This document shows, piece by piece, positions 9,108 through 17,774 of a stretch of 64,000 bases of DNA. Source of the stretch: Candidatus Nyctobacter psychrophilus (GTDB taxonomy: Bacteria; Vulcanimicrobiota; Vulcanimicrobiia; Vulcanimicrobiales; Vulcanimicrobiaceae). Where the stretch lies: positions 186,001 to 250,000 of the forward strand of contig JACRTY010000021.1 of assembly GCA_014305025.1 (NCBI GenBank). Direction: 5' to 3'. The translations under genes were made by a program, and so were the position numbers. The notes under the pieces were generated by a model. It was not told where the DNA came from. It did not search any database and was given only the letters and a program-made list of their open reading frames with translations. Each line of letters starts with the position of its first letter. Position 1 is the stretch's first letter.

Positions 9108-10091
9108 ATGCCGATCATCCAGACGCGCGACTTGCGAAAGGTGTTCCGTGCCGTCAAACGCACCCCCGGTGCGGCCGGAGCGATACGGACCTTGTTTACG
9201 CGCGAACACATCGATCGCGTGGCGGTCGAAGGCATGACGATGTCCCTCGAGGCGGGCGAACTCGTCGGCTACATCGGTCCCAACGGCGCGGGTAAGTCGA
9301 CTACGATCAAGATGCTGACGGGTATCCTCGTCCCGACATCGGGCAAGGTGCAAGTTGCAGGACTGATTCCATATGAAGACCGCAAGCGCAACGCACGCAA
9401 TATCGGCGTCGTCTTCGGTCAACGCAGTCAGCTCTATTGGGATCTGCCGCTGATCGAATCGTTCGAACTGCTGCGCGCGATCTACGCGATTCCGGCCGCG
9501 ACGTATCGGCGAAATTTGGCCGAGTTCACCGACCTCCTCGCCATGGCCGATTTTCTCCAGACGCCGGTGCGCCAGCTTTCCCTGGGTCAACGCATGCGCG
9601 GCGACTTTGCCGCGGCGATGCTGCACGATCCGCGCATCGTGTTCTTGGATGAACCGACGATCGGCCTCGACGTGGTCGCAAAGGAAGCGATCCGCACGTT
9701 CATCGCCCGCGTGAACGCCGAGCGCGGCACCACATTCATTCTGACAACGCACGATCTGGCCGACGTCGAGCGTCTCTGCCGACGTATTGTGCTCATCGAT
9801 GAGGGCAAGCTGATCTACGACGGCTCCATCGATCAGATCGTCGATCGCTACGGCACGTATCGCACGCTTGTCGTGCTACTCTGCGATGCCGGCGACGGCA
9901 TAGCCGTCGCCGGCGCCGAGGTCGAATCGCACGAGGGCGATGTCGTGCGACTGCGCTTCGACCGCAAAACGATCAGCGCCGACCAATTGATCCGCCGCGT
10001 CGCCGACCGCTACGGGGTAACCGACGTCTCGATCGAAGAGCCGGAGCTCGAATCGATCATTCGGCGCATCTACGTCGAAGGCTACGCGTGA
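9108..10091 (+). CDS. ABC transporter ATP-binding protein (COG4586 type)
   Basis: A 327-residue ATPase of the ABC-2 type export class. It has Walker A GPNGAGKST, the Q-loop region with the distinctive VVFGQRSQLYWDLPL, signature LSLGQRMRGDF, Walker B IVFLDEPTIGLD and the switch histidine in TTHDLADVERL. The FGQRSQLWWDLP-type sequence and length are typical of COG4586 ATPases, which normally sit beside two permeases (COG4587 and COG3694). Here the first permease follows directly with a GTGA overlap but is broken; the second lies at 16969. I chose ATG 9108 because the domain begins there; the upstream frame is a shadow of the divergent protease. Confidence 0.88.
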   Translation: MPIIQTRDLRKVFRAVKRTPGAAGAIRTLFTREHIDRVAVEGMTMSLEAGELVGYIGPNGAGKSTTIKMLTGILVPTSGKVQVAGLIPYEDRKRNARNIGVVFGQRSQLYWDLPLIESFELLRAIYAIPAATYRRNLAEFTDLLAMADFLQTPVRQLSLGQRMRGDFAAAMLHDPRIVFLDEPTIGLDVVAKEAIRTFIARVNAERGTTFILTTHDLADVERLCRRIVLIDEGKLIYDGSIDQIVDRYGTYRTLVVLLCDAGDGIAVAGAEVESHEGDVVRLRFDRKTISADQLIRRVADRYGVTDVSIEEPELESIIRRIYVEGYA

Positions 10092-10679
10092 GGTGGGAAG
10101 TGCGTCCCTACGTCGAGTTTGCGCGCGTGAGATTCAGGTCCGCATCCGTGACGGCTCGATCGCGACCGATCTGATGAAGCCGATCAGCCTGCCGCTCTTC
10201 TTCTTCAGCGACGGCCTCGGCCGCACGGCGCTGTACGCCTTCACGGTACCGCCCGCGCTCGCGCTGTCCCTGTTGCTGGTGCGCATCGACGTCCGTCGCT
10301 CGCGACGTTCGGAGCATTCATGCTCGCCTTTGTGCTCGGCTACATGGTCAACTTCCTCATCAATTTTCTGATGAACTCGATCGCGTTTTGGACCCTCGAA
10401 ATCCACGCCATTCAGATGTCCATCCGGTGGGCTTCCGATCTCCTGAGCGGTCAGATCGTGCCGCTCGCGCTCTTTCCCGGCGTGCTCGGTGCAATCGTGC
10501 GCAACACGCCGTTCGCGGCGATCTACTCCACGCCGCTGCAGATCTATATCGGCGAATTGCCGCCATCAGCCTGGAGCGGCGCGCTCGGGACGCAATGCTT
10601 GTGGCTCATCGTGTTCGCTCTGCTGGCAACCTTCGTTTGGCGCTCCGCGGAACGCCACGTCGTCGTCCAAGGCGGCTAA
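10088..10679 (+). pseudogene. ABC-2 permease (COG4587-like), internal deletion and frameshift
   Basis: The GTG at 10088 overlaps the ATPase stop and begins a permease-like N-terminus, VRWEVRPYVEFARVRF. At about 10130 the reading jumps to another frame (REIQVRIRDGSIATDLMKP), which in intact relatives lies after the first membrane helices, so roughly 60-70 codons appear lost. A second shift near 10290 moves to a third frame (PSLATFGAFMLAFVLGYMVN), which then reads cleanly to the stop at 10679 through hydrophobic segments. COG4587/COG3694 permeases are about 265 residues long; this one is 197 codons long and in three frames. The deletion makes a sequencing artefact unlikely. Confidence 0.75.
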
Positions 10680-10703
10680 AGCGTGCGCGCGTAATGCGCA
10701 AGC

Positions 10704-12047
10704 ATGCTCGAAGACGTCGATCTCATCGTCATCGGGAGCGGCCAGGGCGGCTCCCCCCTGGCGCTAGCGTTCGCCGGCGATAACAAGCGAGTCGTTCTGT
10801 TCGAAAGGGGACGCCTCGGTGGAAGCTGCGTAAACTATGGCTGTACGCCTTCGAAGGCGTACCTCGCCGCAGCGCACAACGCGGGCCGCGCCCGCGCTGC
10901 CGGTCCCCTCGGCGTGGATGCCGCCGTACGCGTCGACGGACGGGCGGTGATGGAACGCGTCCGTGAGGTGCGCGACGGCTGGCACGATAGCAGCGAAAAG
11001 AAGTTTGCCGGCTCGCGCGTCGATCTCGTGCGCGCGACGGCGAGTTTCACCGGCGTACGCACCGTCGCCGGCGGCGGCCGCGAAGTGCGCGCACCGCTCG
11101 TCGTCATCGATACCGGCACGAGCCCCGCCTGTCCGCCGATCGGCGGGTTAGCCGACACGCCGTACTTCACGAACATGACCTGGTTCGATCAAATCACGCT
11201 ACCGCCGCGGTTGGCGGTCATCGGCGGCGGTTACATTGGTCTCGAACTGGGTCAAGGTGCACAGCGGCTGGGAAGTGCCGTGACGATCTGCACCTCCGGC
11301 GAAACGCTGATGCCGAGTGAAGATGCCGATGCGGTCGAGGTCGTCCGCAATGCCATGGAACGCGACGGCGTTACCTTCCAGCTCGATTGCAAGACGACGT
11401 CGGTGCGGCACGACGACGGCACGGTCCGTCTCGCCTTCGACAACGGTACGTCGCTCGAGGCGGATGCCGTGCTGGTCGCCGCGGGTCGCACGCCCAACAC
11501 CGCCGAGTTGCACGTCGATCGTTCCGGCGTCCGACTCGACGATGCAGGGTTCGTCGCCGTCGACGACTACTTGCAGACCGCGTGCCCGGGCGTCTATGCA
11601 CTGGGCGACGTCGCGCACCAACCGGCCTTCACGCACGTTTCGTGGGAAGACTACCGCCGTCTGCGTTCGACGTTTTCCGGGACTCCCCGGAAACGTAACG
11701 ATCGGGTTCTGTCGTACGCGACCTTCACCGAACCGCAACTTGCCCGCACCGGCCTGACCGAGCGTGAAGCGAAAGCGATGGGGCGCGACGTACGCGTGCA
11801 GACGCTCGCACTCGAAGACGTCGCCCGCGGCGAAGAATGGAATCTCACCGACGGCTTCTACCGGCTCGTCGTCGATGCGAGCAGCGACGCCATCCTGGGC
11901 GCGACGCTCGTCGGATACGAAGCCGCCGAGATCGTCCACACGCTCGCCTTCGCGATCCACGTTGGTGCCACGCGCCGACAGCTCGACGATTTCATGGCGA
12001 TCCACCCAACATTCTCCGAAGGGCTCCCATCGCTCGCGCGGCCCTAA
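10704..12047 (+). CDS. Class I pyridine nucleotide-disulfide oxidoreductase (MerA/Lpd-like)
   Basis: A 447-residue FAD enzyme. It has the FAD-binding start DLIVIGSGQGGSPLALAFA, the redox-active cysteine pair CVNYGC, the NAD(P)-binding GGGYIGLELGQGAQRLG, the second FAD motif CPGVYALGDVAH and the C-terminal dimerisation domain ending HPTFSEGLPSL. That final His-Pro-Thr motif supplies the catalytic base in glutathione reductase, lipoamide dehydrogenase and mercuric reductase relatives. It lacks the N-terminal HMA domain and the C-terminal vicinal cysteines of true mercuric reductases. It is not next to the pyruvate dehydrogenase genes at 47904-52012, so a lipoamide dehydrogenase role is possible but unsupported. 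It starts 24 bases after the broken permease. Confidence 0.85.
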   Translation: MLEDVDLIVIGSGQGGSPLALAFAGDNKRVVLFERGRLGGSCVNYGCTPSKAYLAAAHNAGRARAAGPLGVDAAVRVDGRAVMERVREVRDGWHDSSEKKFAGSRVDLVRATASFTGVRTVAGGGREVRAPLVVIDTGTSPACPPIGGLADTPYFTNMTWFDQITLPPRLAVIGGGYIGLELGQGAQRLGSAVTICTSGETLMPSEDADAVEVVRNAMERDGVTFQLDCKTTSVRHDDGTVRLAFDNGTSLEADAVLVAAGRTPNTAELHVDRSGVRLDDAGFVAVDDYLQTACPGVYALGDVAHQPAFTHVSWEDYRRLRSTFSGTPRKRNDRVLSYATFTEPQLARTGLTEREAKAMGRDVRVQTLALEDVARGEEWNLTDGFYRLVVDASSDAILGATLVGYEAAEIVHTLAFAIHVGATRRQLDDFMAIHPTFSEGLPSLARP

Positions 12048-12056
12048 GAGACGGTT

Positions 12057-12878
12057 CTACGACACAAGCCGCCGTAAGAAGGCAGCGTGATCGGACTTCG
12101 CACGCGTAGCGAACTTCACGACGACGGCGCGCTGCGAGGGAATGACGTAGAGCGCTTGTCCGCCGGAACCGCTTGCATACGCGATGTCAGGGTACGCCGG
12201 CAGCGGCGAAAGCCACCATCCTAAACCGTAACGCGCATTGGCCTGCGACGGAGTAAAGCAGGGCGCGAGTTGCTCGCGTTGGCCGAGCACGTACTGGCCG
12301 TATGTCCCCCAGGCGGGCGCGCTCATCGCCGCGCCGGTGGGCAGTGGCTGCGTTCCATCGGAAAGCGTCCGCCACGATGCGACGTTTACGCCTGCCGGTG
12401 CGAGCACGCGCTTTTTTAGATAATCGTGCGGCGTCATGTGTTGCACTGCCAGTTTGCGCGCGAGTACGGCACCAAAGACTTGCAGCGGAATCCCGCCATA
12501 GGTGAACCGCGTCCCAGGCTCATCTTTGATTTCCACCGAGAGCACCTTCTCGTATGTAGGCACTGCGTTGCCGAGCCCACCGAAGCCAATGCCGGCCGTC
12601 AACGACAACAACTGTCGTAAGATCACGCGGCCGCGGCGGCCTTCACCCCAGGCCGGGAATGTCGCCGCGACCGGCTCGTCAAGATCGAGGAGGCCGTCAT
12701 CCTGCGCGGCAAGCGCTGCGGGACCCCAGAAACTTTTCGTTCCACTGTACAGCAAATGCGGCGTCTCGGCATCAAAGCCGTCGGCGTACGACGCAAAGAC
12801 GGCCGCACCGTCGCGGATGACGAGCAACGCTTGTAAGCCGGATCGCTGCGCGTACGCCCCGGCAGCTTCAAGGTTCAC
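12057..12878 (-). CDS. Beta-lactamase-fold serine hydrolase with atypical second motif
   Basis: A protein of about 273 residues of the class C beta-lactamase / DD-peptidase superfamily. The S-x-x-K motif is in LLYSGTKSFWGPA, followed by LLDLDEPVAATFPAW and the typical RQLLSLTAGI. Where a Y-x-N motif is expected the sequence has FTYGGIPLQVF, so the asparagine is replaced. No clear signal peptide is visible, so it may be cytoplasmic. I chose GTG 12878 because the domain begins at once. An ATG at 12941 would add 21 residues rich in Arg, Gln and Pro and overlap the pirin gene by 38 bases. Either way it overlaps the 3' end of pirin and is probably co-transcribed with it. Confidence 0.7.
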   Translation of the reverse strand: MNLEAAGAYAQRSGLQALLVIRDGAAVFASYADGFDAETPHLLYSGTKSFWGPAALAAQDDGLLDLDEPVAATFPAWGEGRRGRVILRQLLSLTAGIGFGGLGNAVPTYEKVLSVEIKDEPGTRFTYGGIPLQVFGAVLARKLAVQHMTPHDYLKKRVLAPAGVNVASWRTLSDGTQPLPTGAAMSAPAWGTYGQYVLGQREQLAPCFTPSQANARYGLGWWLSPLPAYPDIAYASGSGGQALYVIPSQRAVVVKFATRAKSDHAAFLRRLVS

Positions 12879-12903
12879 ATTGCGCGACCGAGGCTGTCGC
12901 CGC

Positions 12904-13623
12904 TTAGGCTGAAGGCAAGTCCCACAGTACGAGTTCGGCATCTTCGCCGCTGATGTCGAGTCGGAGCGGGCCGCGGATACGCGCGGCGTCTCCTGTTCCT
13001 AGCGGCTCATCGTTTAGCGTAATAGGTCCGCTCGCCACGAATAAGAACGCGTACCGGCCATCAGTAATCGGCTTCTCGAGGCGCTCGCCGCTTAGGCAAC
13101 TGACGTAAGCAGTCGCATCCTGCCAGAGCGTAATCGGAGCCTCAACACCACGTTCGCCGCTCGCGATCGTCAGCCAGCGGCCGTCGCGGTCAGCACGGGT
13201 AAAATCGATTTGCCCATAGCGCGGTTCCAATCCGCGAGCGCGCGGAACGACCCACATCTGCACGAGGTGCAGCGGGCGCGTCTGGGAGCCGTTGTACTCG
13301 GAGTGGGCGATGCCGGTGCCGGCGCTGAGGTACTGCACGCCGCCGGCGGTCACCGTGCCGACGTTTCCCATCGAGTCCCGGTGCGTGAGTTCGCCGTCGA
13401 GCACGTACGTCAAGATCTCCATGTCGCGGTGCGGGTGCGTGCCGAAGCCTTTGCCCGGCGCGATAACATCATCGTTGAAAACCCGCAACGCCCCCCAGTT
13501 CACGTTCCCCGGGTCGTAATAGTCCGCGAAACTGAACGAGTGGTCCGTTTGGAGCCAGCCGTGATCGAAATGCGCGCGCTCCGAAGCGCGCTGGATCGCG
13601 AGGTTCGTCGTCAGGGTTTCCAT
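12904..13623 (-). CDS. Pirin family protein
   Basis: A 239-residue bicupin of the pirin/YhaK family, cytosolic and metal-binding. The N-terminal cupin shows HFDHGWLQTDHSFSFADYYD, the metal-ligand cluster GTHPHRDMEILTYVLDGEL and GTGIAHSEYN, all classic for the family. Some pirins oxidise quercetin and others act as redox-sensing regulators, so the role here is open. It precedes a serine hydrolase gene that overlaps its 3' end. The length equals that of short bacterial pirins. Confidence 0.92.
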   Translation of the reverse strand: METLTTNLAIQRASERAHFDHGWLQTDHSFSFADYYDPGNVNWGALRVFNDDVIAPGKGFGTHPHRDMEILTYVLDGELTHRDSMGNVGTVTAGGVQYLSAGTGIAHSEYNGSQTRPLHLVQMWVVPRARGLEPRYGQIDFTRADRDGRWLTIASGERGVEAPITLWQDATAYVSCLSGERLEKPITDGRYAFLFVASGPITLNDEPLGTGDAARIRGPLRLDISGEDAELVLWDLPSA

Positions 13624-13660
13624 CGTATATGCTACAACACCACAGCGGTTGCGCCGCGCT

Positions 13661-15676
13661 TCAGAAATGACCGGCGATATAGTCGATCCAATGCTCGTAG
13701 ACGTCGAGCGTGCGGACCGGGTCGTTCGGGAAGTGTCCGGGGACGGGCCAGGCCGTGAACGTCACGTCCTTCCCGTTGTCTTTGAGCGCGTGGTAGAACT
13801 CGTACGACGTCGCGATCGGGTCGCGGTTGTCGCCCACGTCGCTCAGGATCAGGACCGGCGTCGTGACGTCTTTCGCATAGTTGACGGCCGACGCGCGTTC
13901 ATACTCCGCTTGGGTCTGCGGCGACGACCATGGCGAACCGTGGAACAGCGCGGCGTCCGCACCGGAATCGTCGGCAACCGAATAATCGGTCGACCAATCG
14001 TTGACCGACGCACCGGAAACCGCGGCTTTCCAATCGTGATAGTGCGTGATCATCCACGCCGTCATGATGCCGCCGTACGACCACCCGGAAACGGCGATGC
14101 GCTTCTCGTCGACGATGCCGCGTGCACGCACCGCAGCGAGTGCCGCTGCAATATCGCGGCCAGGGCCGGCCTCGGGATCGTATCGCACGGCGCTCTGGTA
14201 CGCGAGGCCGTGATTGTCGCTGCCGCGGTAATTCGGGCGCAGCACGAGCCAGCCGCGCGCGGCCATCAGTTGGCCCAAGCGATCGAACGCCGCGGTCGAA
14301 GCCGACGTCGGACCGCCGTGAATCTCCAAGACGAGCGGATAGGTGCGCGACGGCGTAAAGCCGGGGGGCTCGAGCAGTAAGGCTTCCGATGCAATGCCGG
14401 TGTCGCTTTTGAACGGCACGGTTTCGCTGCGTCCGAGGTCGAGCGATGCGATGGAGTCGTTATAGTTCGTTACCTTCACCGGCGCGCCGCCCCGCGCGGG
14501 GCGATAATACAGTTCGGAGGGCTCGCGAACCGACGTGCCGACGAACACCATGGCGCCGTCGCGTGCGATCGAACGTTCGAGCGGCGACGTCGGTTCGACG
14601 TCGCCCAGATCGACGCGCTGCGGCTTGCCGCCGAGCGGAACGCGCACCAGGTCAATGCGAGATCCGTCGTTACAGGTGAACCACAGTGCGCGGCCGTCGG
14701 GGCTCCACGTGAAATCGTGCACCGAACGATCGAAGGGCTCGCTGAGGGGCCGGCCTTCACCGCCCGAGGACTGCGTCACGTAGACTTGCGTCAGCGTGAT
14801 CTGGCTGTCTCCGAGGGAGTGTTCGTAGGCCATGCGCGAACCGTCGGGTGAAAACTGCGGATCGGCTTCGTACGCGGTGTGCTCCGTCAGCGCGTGCATG
14901 GCGCCCCCGGGTATATCGAGCACCATCACGCGTGCGCGGTCCGCATCATTGAGGATGGCATCGGGAGCGAGCACGAAGGCGAGCCTCGTACCGTCGTGCG
15001 ACCACGAAAGCGAACTTTGCGCTTCGCCTCCGACGATGCTGCGCACCGAATCACGAGTCAGTTGCCGTGCGTGATCGTCGGCGAAGGTCAAGAGCCACAA
15101 ATGCAGTGGGCGCGCCGCGGCGTGAGCCGTGATCGGGTTGTTGCCGACGTCAAACGAGTCGCGAAACTTATCGGCACCGGTCTTCTTTGGCTTCTCGTCT
15201 TCCGCGACGTACGCAAGCGCCGCCCCGTCGGGACGCCAGGCAAACTGCTCGACCCCTTCGGGCGCTTTCGTAACGGGACGCGCATCGCCGCCGTCCATGC
15301 GCAGCACGAACACTTGCGTTTTGGCACCGTCGCCCGTGCCTTCGTCGGCGAGAAACGCAAGTCGATCGCCCGAGGGCGAGAATGCCGGATCGGACAGACC
15401 TTTACGGTCGTTGGTCAACGTACGGCGGGTATGGCTACGCAAGTCGATCAAGTCGATGTCGTGACGGTACGTATCGCCGTTTGTGTCGATGTGCGACACG
15501 ACGACGACGGCGTGCGTCCCGTCGGGCGAGATCTGCGGCGACGAAAGCCCGACGATCCGTTGCACGTCGTCGGAGCTGAAACGGCGCAATGCGGAGTCGG
15601 CGAGGACCGGGGGAACCAGCAAGCTCAAAACGAAGACGCCGGCGGAAAGCCAGAGAGCAACTCGGCTACGGATCAT
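13661..15676 (-). CDS. Secreted S9 family (DPP/acylaminoacyl type) peptidase
   Basis: A 671-residue exported serine peptidase with a signal peptide (VALWLSAGVFVLSLLVPPVLA). It has TolB/DPP-like propeller repeats (LSSPQISPDGTHAVVVVSH, FSPSGDRLAFLAD, QFSPDGSRMAYEHS) and a C-terminal alpha/beta hydrolase domain with PLVLEIHGGP, the nucleophile Ser533 in VSGWSYGGIMTAWM, Asp in SDVGDNRDPI and His in PVPGHFPNDP. The family releases dipeptides or acyl-amino acids from peptides. It is transcribed alone, with 38 bases to the pirin gene and about 100 bases to the divergent small secreted protein. Confidence 0.92.
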   Translation of the reverse strand: MIRSRVALWLSAGVFVLSLLVPPVLADSALRRFSSDDVQRIVGLSSPQISPDGTHAVVVVSHIDTNGDTYRHDIDLIDLRSHTRRTLTNDRKGLSDPAFSPSGDRLAFLADEGTGDGAKTQVFVLRMDGGDARPVTKAPEGVEQFAWRPDGAALAYVAEDEKPKKTGADKFRDSFDVGNNPITAHAAARPLHLWLLTFADDHARQLTRDSVRSIVGGEAQSSLSWSHDGTRLAFVLAPDAILNDADRARVMVLDIPGGAMHALTEHTAYEADPQFSPDGSRMAYEHSLGDSQITLTQVYVTQSSGGEGRPLSEPFDRSVHDFTWSPDGRALWFTCNDGSRIDLVRVPLGGKPQRVDLGDVEPTSPLERSIARDGAMVFVGTSVREPSELYYRPARGGAPVKVTNYNDSIASLDLGRSETVPFKSDTGIASEALLLEPPGFTPSRTYPLVLEIHGGPTSASTAAFDRLGQLMAARGWLVLRPNYRGSDNHGLAYQSAVRYDPEAGPGRDIAAALAAVRARGIVDEKRIAVSGWSYGGIMTAWMITHYHDWKAAVSGASVNDWSTDYSVADDSGADAALFHGSPWSSPQTQAEYERASAVNYAKDVTTPVLILSDVGDNRDPIATSYEFYHALKDNGKDVTFTAWPVPGHFPNDPVRTLDVYEHWIDYIAGHF

Positions 15677-15779
15677 CCCGGCCCGTACGACGGTAGAGTA
15701 GAAAACTCCGTGAAGACCGCGACACGAGCGGGTGAAGCTGCGTTGAGTATCTCATAACGCTACGTTTAATGGAGGCTGC

Positions 15780-16052
15780 ATGAATCTACGCAAAACGACC
15801 ACCGCCGTTATCGCGGGCTTCGCCATCGGGACCGCCGGCATCGGTTCGGCCATGGCACAACTCGAGCGCAACCAAGGGGCATCGGATGCCAGCCTACATT
15901 CGGTTCGCATGCGGATCGAGATGGAAATCACCAACTTGGAGCGCGACCGCCGCGACTACGGCGGCCATCGAGTCAATGCGATCAAGGCCTTGAATACCGC
16001 TCACCGGGAACTACTCGCGGGCGAAGAGTACGCTCGCGCGCACCGCTACTAA
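15780..16052 (+). CDS. Small secreted protein of unknown function
   Basis: A 90-residue protein with an apparent signal peptide (KTTTAVIAGFAIGTAGIGSAMA) and a mature part of about 65 residues that is mostly charged helix (VRMRIEMEITNLERDRRDYG, AIKALNTAHRELLAGEEYAR). A strong ribosome site, GGAGG, precedes the ATG, which supports it as a real gene. I do not recognise the family. It sits alone between a divergent S9 peptidase and the convergent alkA gene, seven bases away. Confidence 0.7.
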   Translation: MNLRKTTTAVIAGFAIGTAGIGSAMAQLERNQGASDASLHSVRMRIEMEITNLERDRRDYGGHRVNAIKALNTAHRELLAGEEYARAHRY

Positions 16053-16059
16053 AACGTCT

Positions 16060-16950
16060 TCATAATTCTCCGCGGGCTGCGAGTCGGGCGAGCAGGAGAT
16101 GGTAGTACAGCATCCCCCGCTCGCAGCCCAACAGTTCGAGCGCAGCTGTGACATCGACATCGAGATCGGCACCCGCGAGCGCGGTCAGGCTGCGCGCAAC
16201 ACCAGAGTCGTTGGCCGGAAAGACGTCCAGCCGGCCCAGGCCGCGCAGGAGGATCACCGCAGCGGTCCACGGTCCGACGCCTTTGATCTCACACAGGAGG
16301 CCGGCGGCTGCGGAACTGGGCCGTTCTTCGAGCATCGCTTCGTCAAGTGCGCCACTACCCAGCGCATCTGCGACGCGGCGTAACGTTGCGACCTTGCCCG
16401 CGCTCAAGCCGGCGCCGCGCAGCGCTGCCTCGGAAGCGCCGGCGAACGTGTCGATTGTCGGGAACGCGTGCAAGGCAAGGCCCGCGAATTGGCGCGGAGC
16501 GCCCAGTGCCACGATCATGCGGCGCAAGATCGAGCTGGCGGCGAGTAGGCTCAATTGTTGAAAGACGATCGCGTTGACGCAAGCTTCCCAGAGGGTGGGA
16601 TAGCGCGGCGGCTTCACGCCACGCATGCGTCGCGCTAAGGCCCGTAACCAGGGAATCGTGCCGGCCCCAGCGTCAAAATGCGCGAGCGTGCGATCGACGC
16701 CAAGCATCCGGTGGACGAGGGCGAACGTGCGTTCATCGTCGCCCGCGTCACCATCGGTCCGTACGGCGAGCGTCGCGGGTTCGGGCTGCCGGACGGTCAC
16801 GAGCACAGGCCTTTGCGCTCCCCCAAGCACGCGGGCATACGTACCGTCGGGCGCAACGACATCGACGATGTTGGTCGAAAAGCGTCGTAAGACGGCGACC
16901 GTGAGATCGAGACGGTACGGCGTCGCCACGAGAAGGAGCCGCTCGCTCAA
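16060..16950 (-). CDS. DNA-3-methyladenine glycosylase II (AlkA-like, HhH-GPD)
   Basis: A base-excision repair glycosylase of about 296 residues. The C-terminal half holds the helix-hairpin-helix and catalytic region LLCEIKGVGPWTAAVILLRG followed by GRLDVFPANDSGVARSL, with the catalytic aspartate in the ANDSG stretch. Before it come ACVNAIVFQQLSLLAASSIL and GLSAGKVATLRRVADAL, typical of HhH-GPD proteins. The N-terminal 100 residues (LLLVATPYRLDLTVAVLRRF, FALVHRMLGVDRTLAHF) match the AlkA N-terminal domain. The frame is open far upstream, so the start is uncertain: I chose TTG 16950, and GTG 16929 is possible. It removes alkylated purines. It is divergent from the ABC permease only 18 bases away. 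Confidence 0.85.
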   Translation of the reverse strand: MSERLLLVATPYRLDLTVAVLRRFSTNIVDVVAPDGTYARVLGGAQRPVLVTVRQPEPATLAVRTDGDAGDDERTFALVHRMLGVDRTLAHFDAGAGTIPWLRALARRMRGVKPPRYPTLWEACVNAIVFQQLSLLAASSILRRMIVALGAPRQFAGLALHAFPTIDTFAGASEAALRGAGLSAGKVATLRRVADALGSGALDEAMLEERPSSAAAGLLCEIKGVGPWTAAVILLRGLGRLDVFPANDSGVARSLTALAGADLDVDVTAALELLGCERGMLYYHLLLARLAARGEL

Positions 16951-16968
16951 GCGTCGCTCACCACGCTC

Positions 16969-17766
16969 GTGAGTTTCGCGGCGTACGCGCAATACTGGCG
17001 GATCAACCTGCTCACGATGATCGAGTACCGGGCCAACTTCTTCATGTGGTTCGGCTTCACGATCATGTACCATGCGACGGCGGTCGCGGCGCTGTGGGTG
17101 ACGCTGCACGCCTTCCCTTCGATGAACGGTTGGGACTTCCGCGAAGTCGCGTTTCTGTACGGCCTCTGGATGCTCGGGCACAGCTTCCACAACACGTTCT
17201 TCTTCACAGTCGGGGACGTTCCGAACATGATTCGCGAAGGCCGCTTCGACCGGTTCCTGGTTCGGCCACTCGACCCGCTCTTTCAAGCGATGACCGTGCC
17301 GCAACAGATTTGGCCCGATGAACTCGCGCTCGCCGTCGTATTCTTCTGTGTCGCAAGCGTTCTGGTCGGCGTGCACGTCGATGCTGCGTTTGTTCTGTAT
17401 GTGCCTCTCGTCGCGATCGGGGGTGCGCTCATCGACTTCGGCATCCAACTTGCGATCGCAACCGCATCTTTTTGGGCGATCAAGATCGATACGCTGCGCT
17501 GGATCGTCATGTCCCTCGAGCAAGACTTCACGCGCTACCCGATCAGCATCTACTCGCGCGGCGTGCGCGTCTTTCTCTCGTTCGTTTTTCCGTTCGCCTT
17601 CATGAACTACTTTCCGGCGACGTTTCTGCTGCACAAAACGGACGGTGCTTTGCACCTCTCCCCGCTCCTCGGACTCTTCACGCCGGTGGTCGGCATTCTT
17701 TGGTTTGCACTCGCGTACGCATTTTGGCGTCGCGGCTTAAACCACTATCAGGGGACGGGGAGTTAG
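16969..17766 (+). CDS. ABC-2 family transporter permease (COG3694 type)
   Basis: A 265-residue inner-membrane protein with about six hydrophobic segments. The N-terminal YAQYWRINLLTMIEYRANFF, the cytosolic VGDVPNMIREGRFDRFLVRP and the C-terminal FPFAFMNYFPATFLL are hallmarks of COG3694-type permeases, usually encoded right after a COG4586 ATPase and a COG4587 permease. The matching ATPase is at 9108-10091, with five intact genes of unrelated function between. The partner permease is broken, so this subunit may have lost its complex or may pair as a homodimer. It starts with GTG at 16969. Confidence 0.87.
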   Translation: MSFAAYAQYWRINLLTMIEYRANFFMWFGFTIMYHATAVAALWVTLHAFPSMNGWDFREVAFLYGLWMLGHSFHNTFFFTVGDVPNMIREGRFDRFLVRPLDPLFQAMTVPQQIWPDELALAVVFFCVASVLVGVHVDAAFVLYVPLVAIGGALIDFGIQLAIATASFWAIKIDTLRWIVMSLEQDFTRYPISIYSRGVRVFLSFVFPFAFMNYFPATFLLHKTDGALHLSPLLGLFTPVVGILWFALAYAFWRRGLNHYQGTGS

Positions 17767-17774
17767 ATGGAGGC

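Noticed and set aside
10704..12047. Mercuric reductase (merA)
   Set aside because: No HMA domain, no C-terminal cysteine pair and no mer genes nearby; only the general disulfide reductase family is supported.
12057..12941. Serine hydrolase as a resistance beta-lactamase
   Set aside because: It belongs to the class C-like superfamily but lacks the Y-x-N motif and a clear signal peptide, so resistance cannot be claimed.
16950..17655. Upstream extension of alkA by about 235 codons
   Set aside because: It lies wholly antisense to the ABC permease and has no domain; the AlkA fold begins near 16950.
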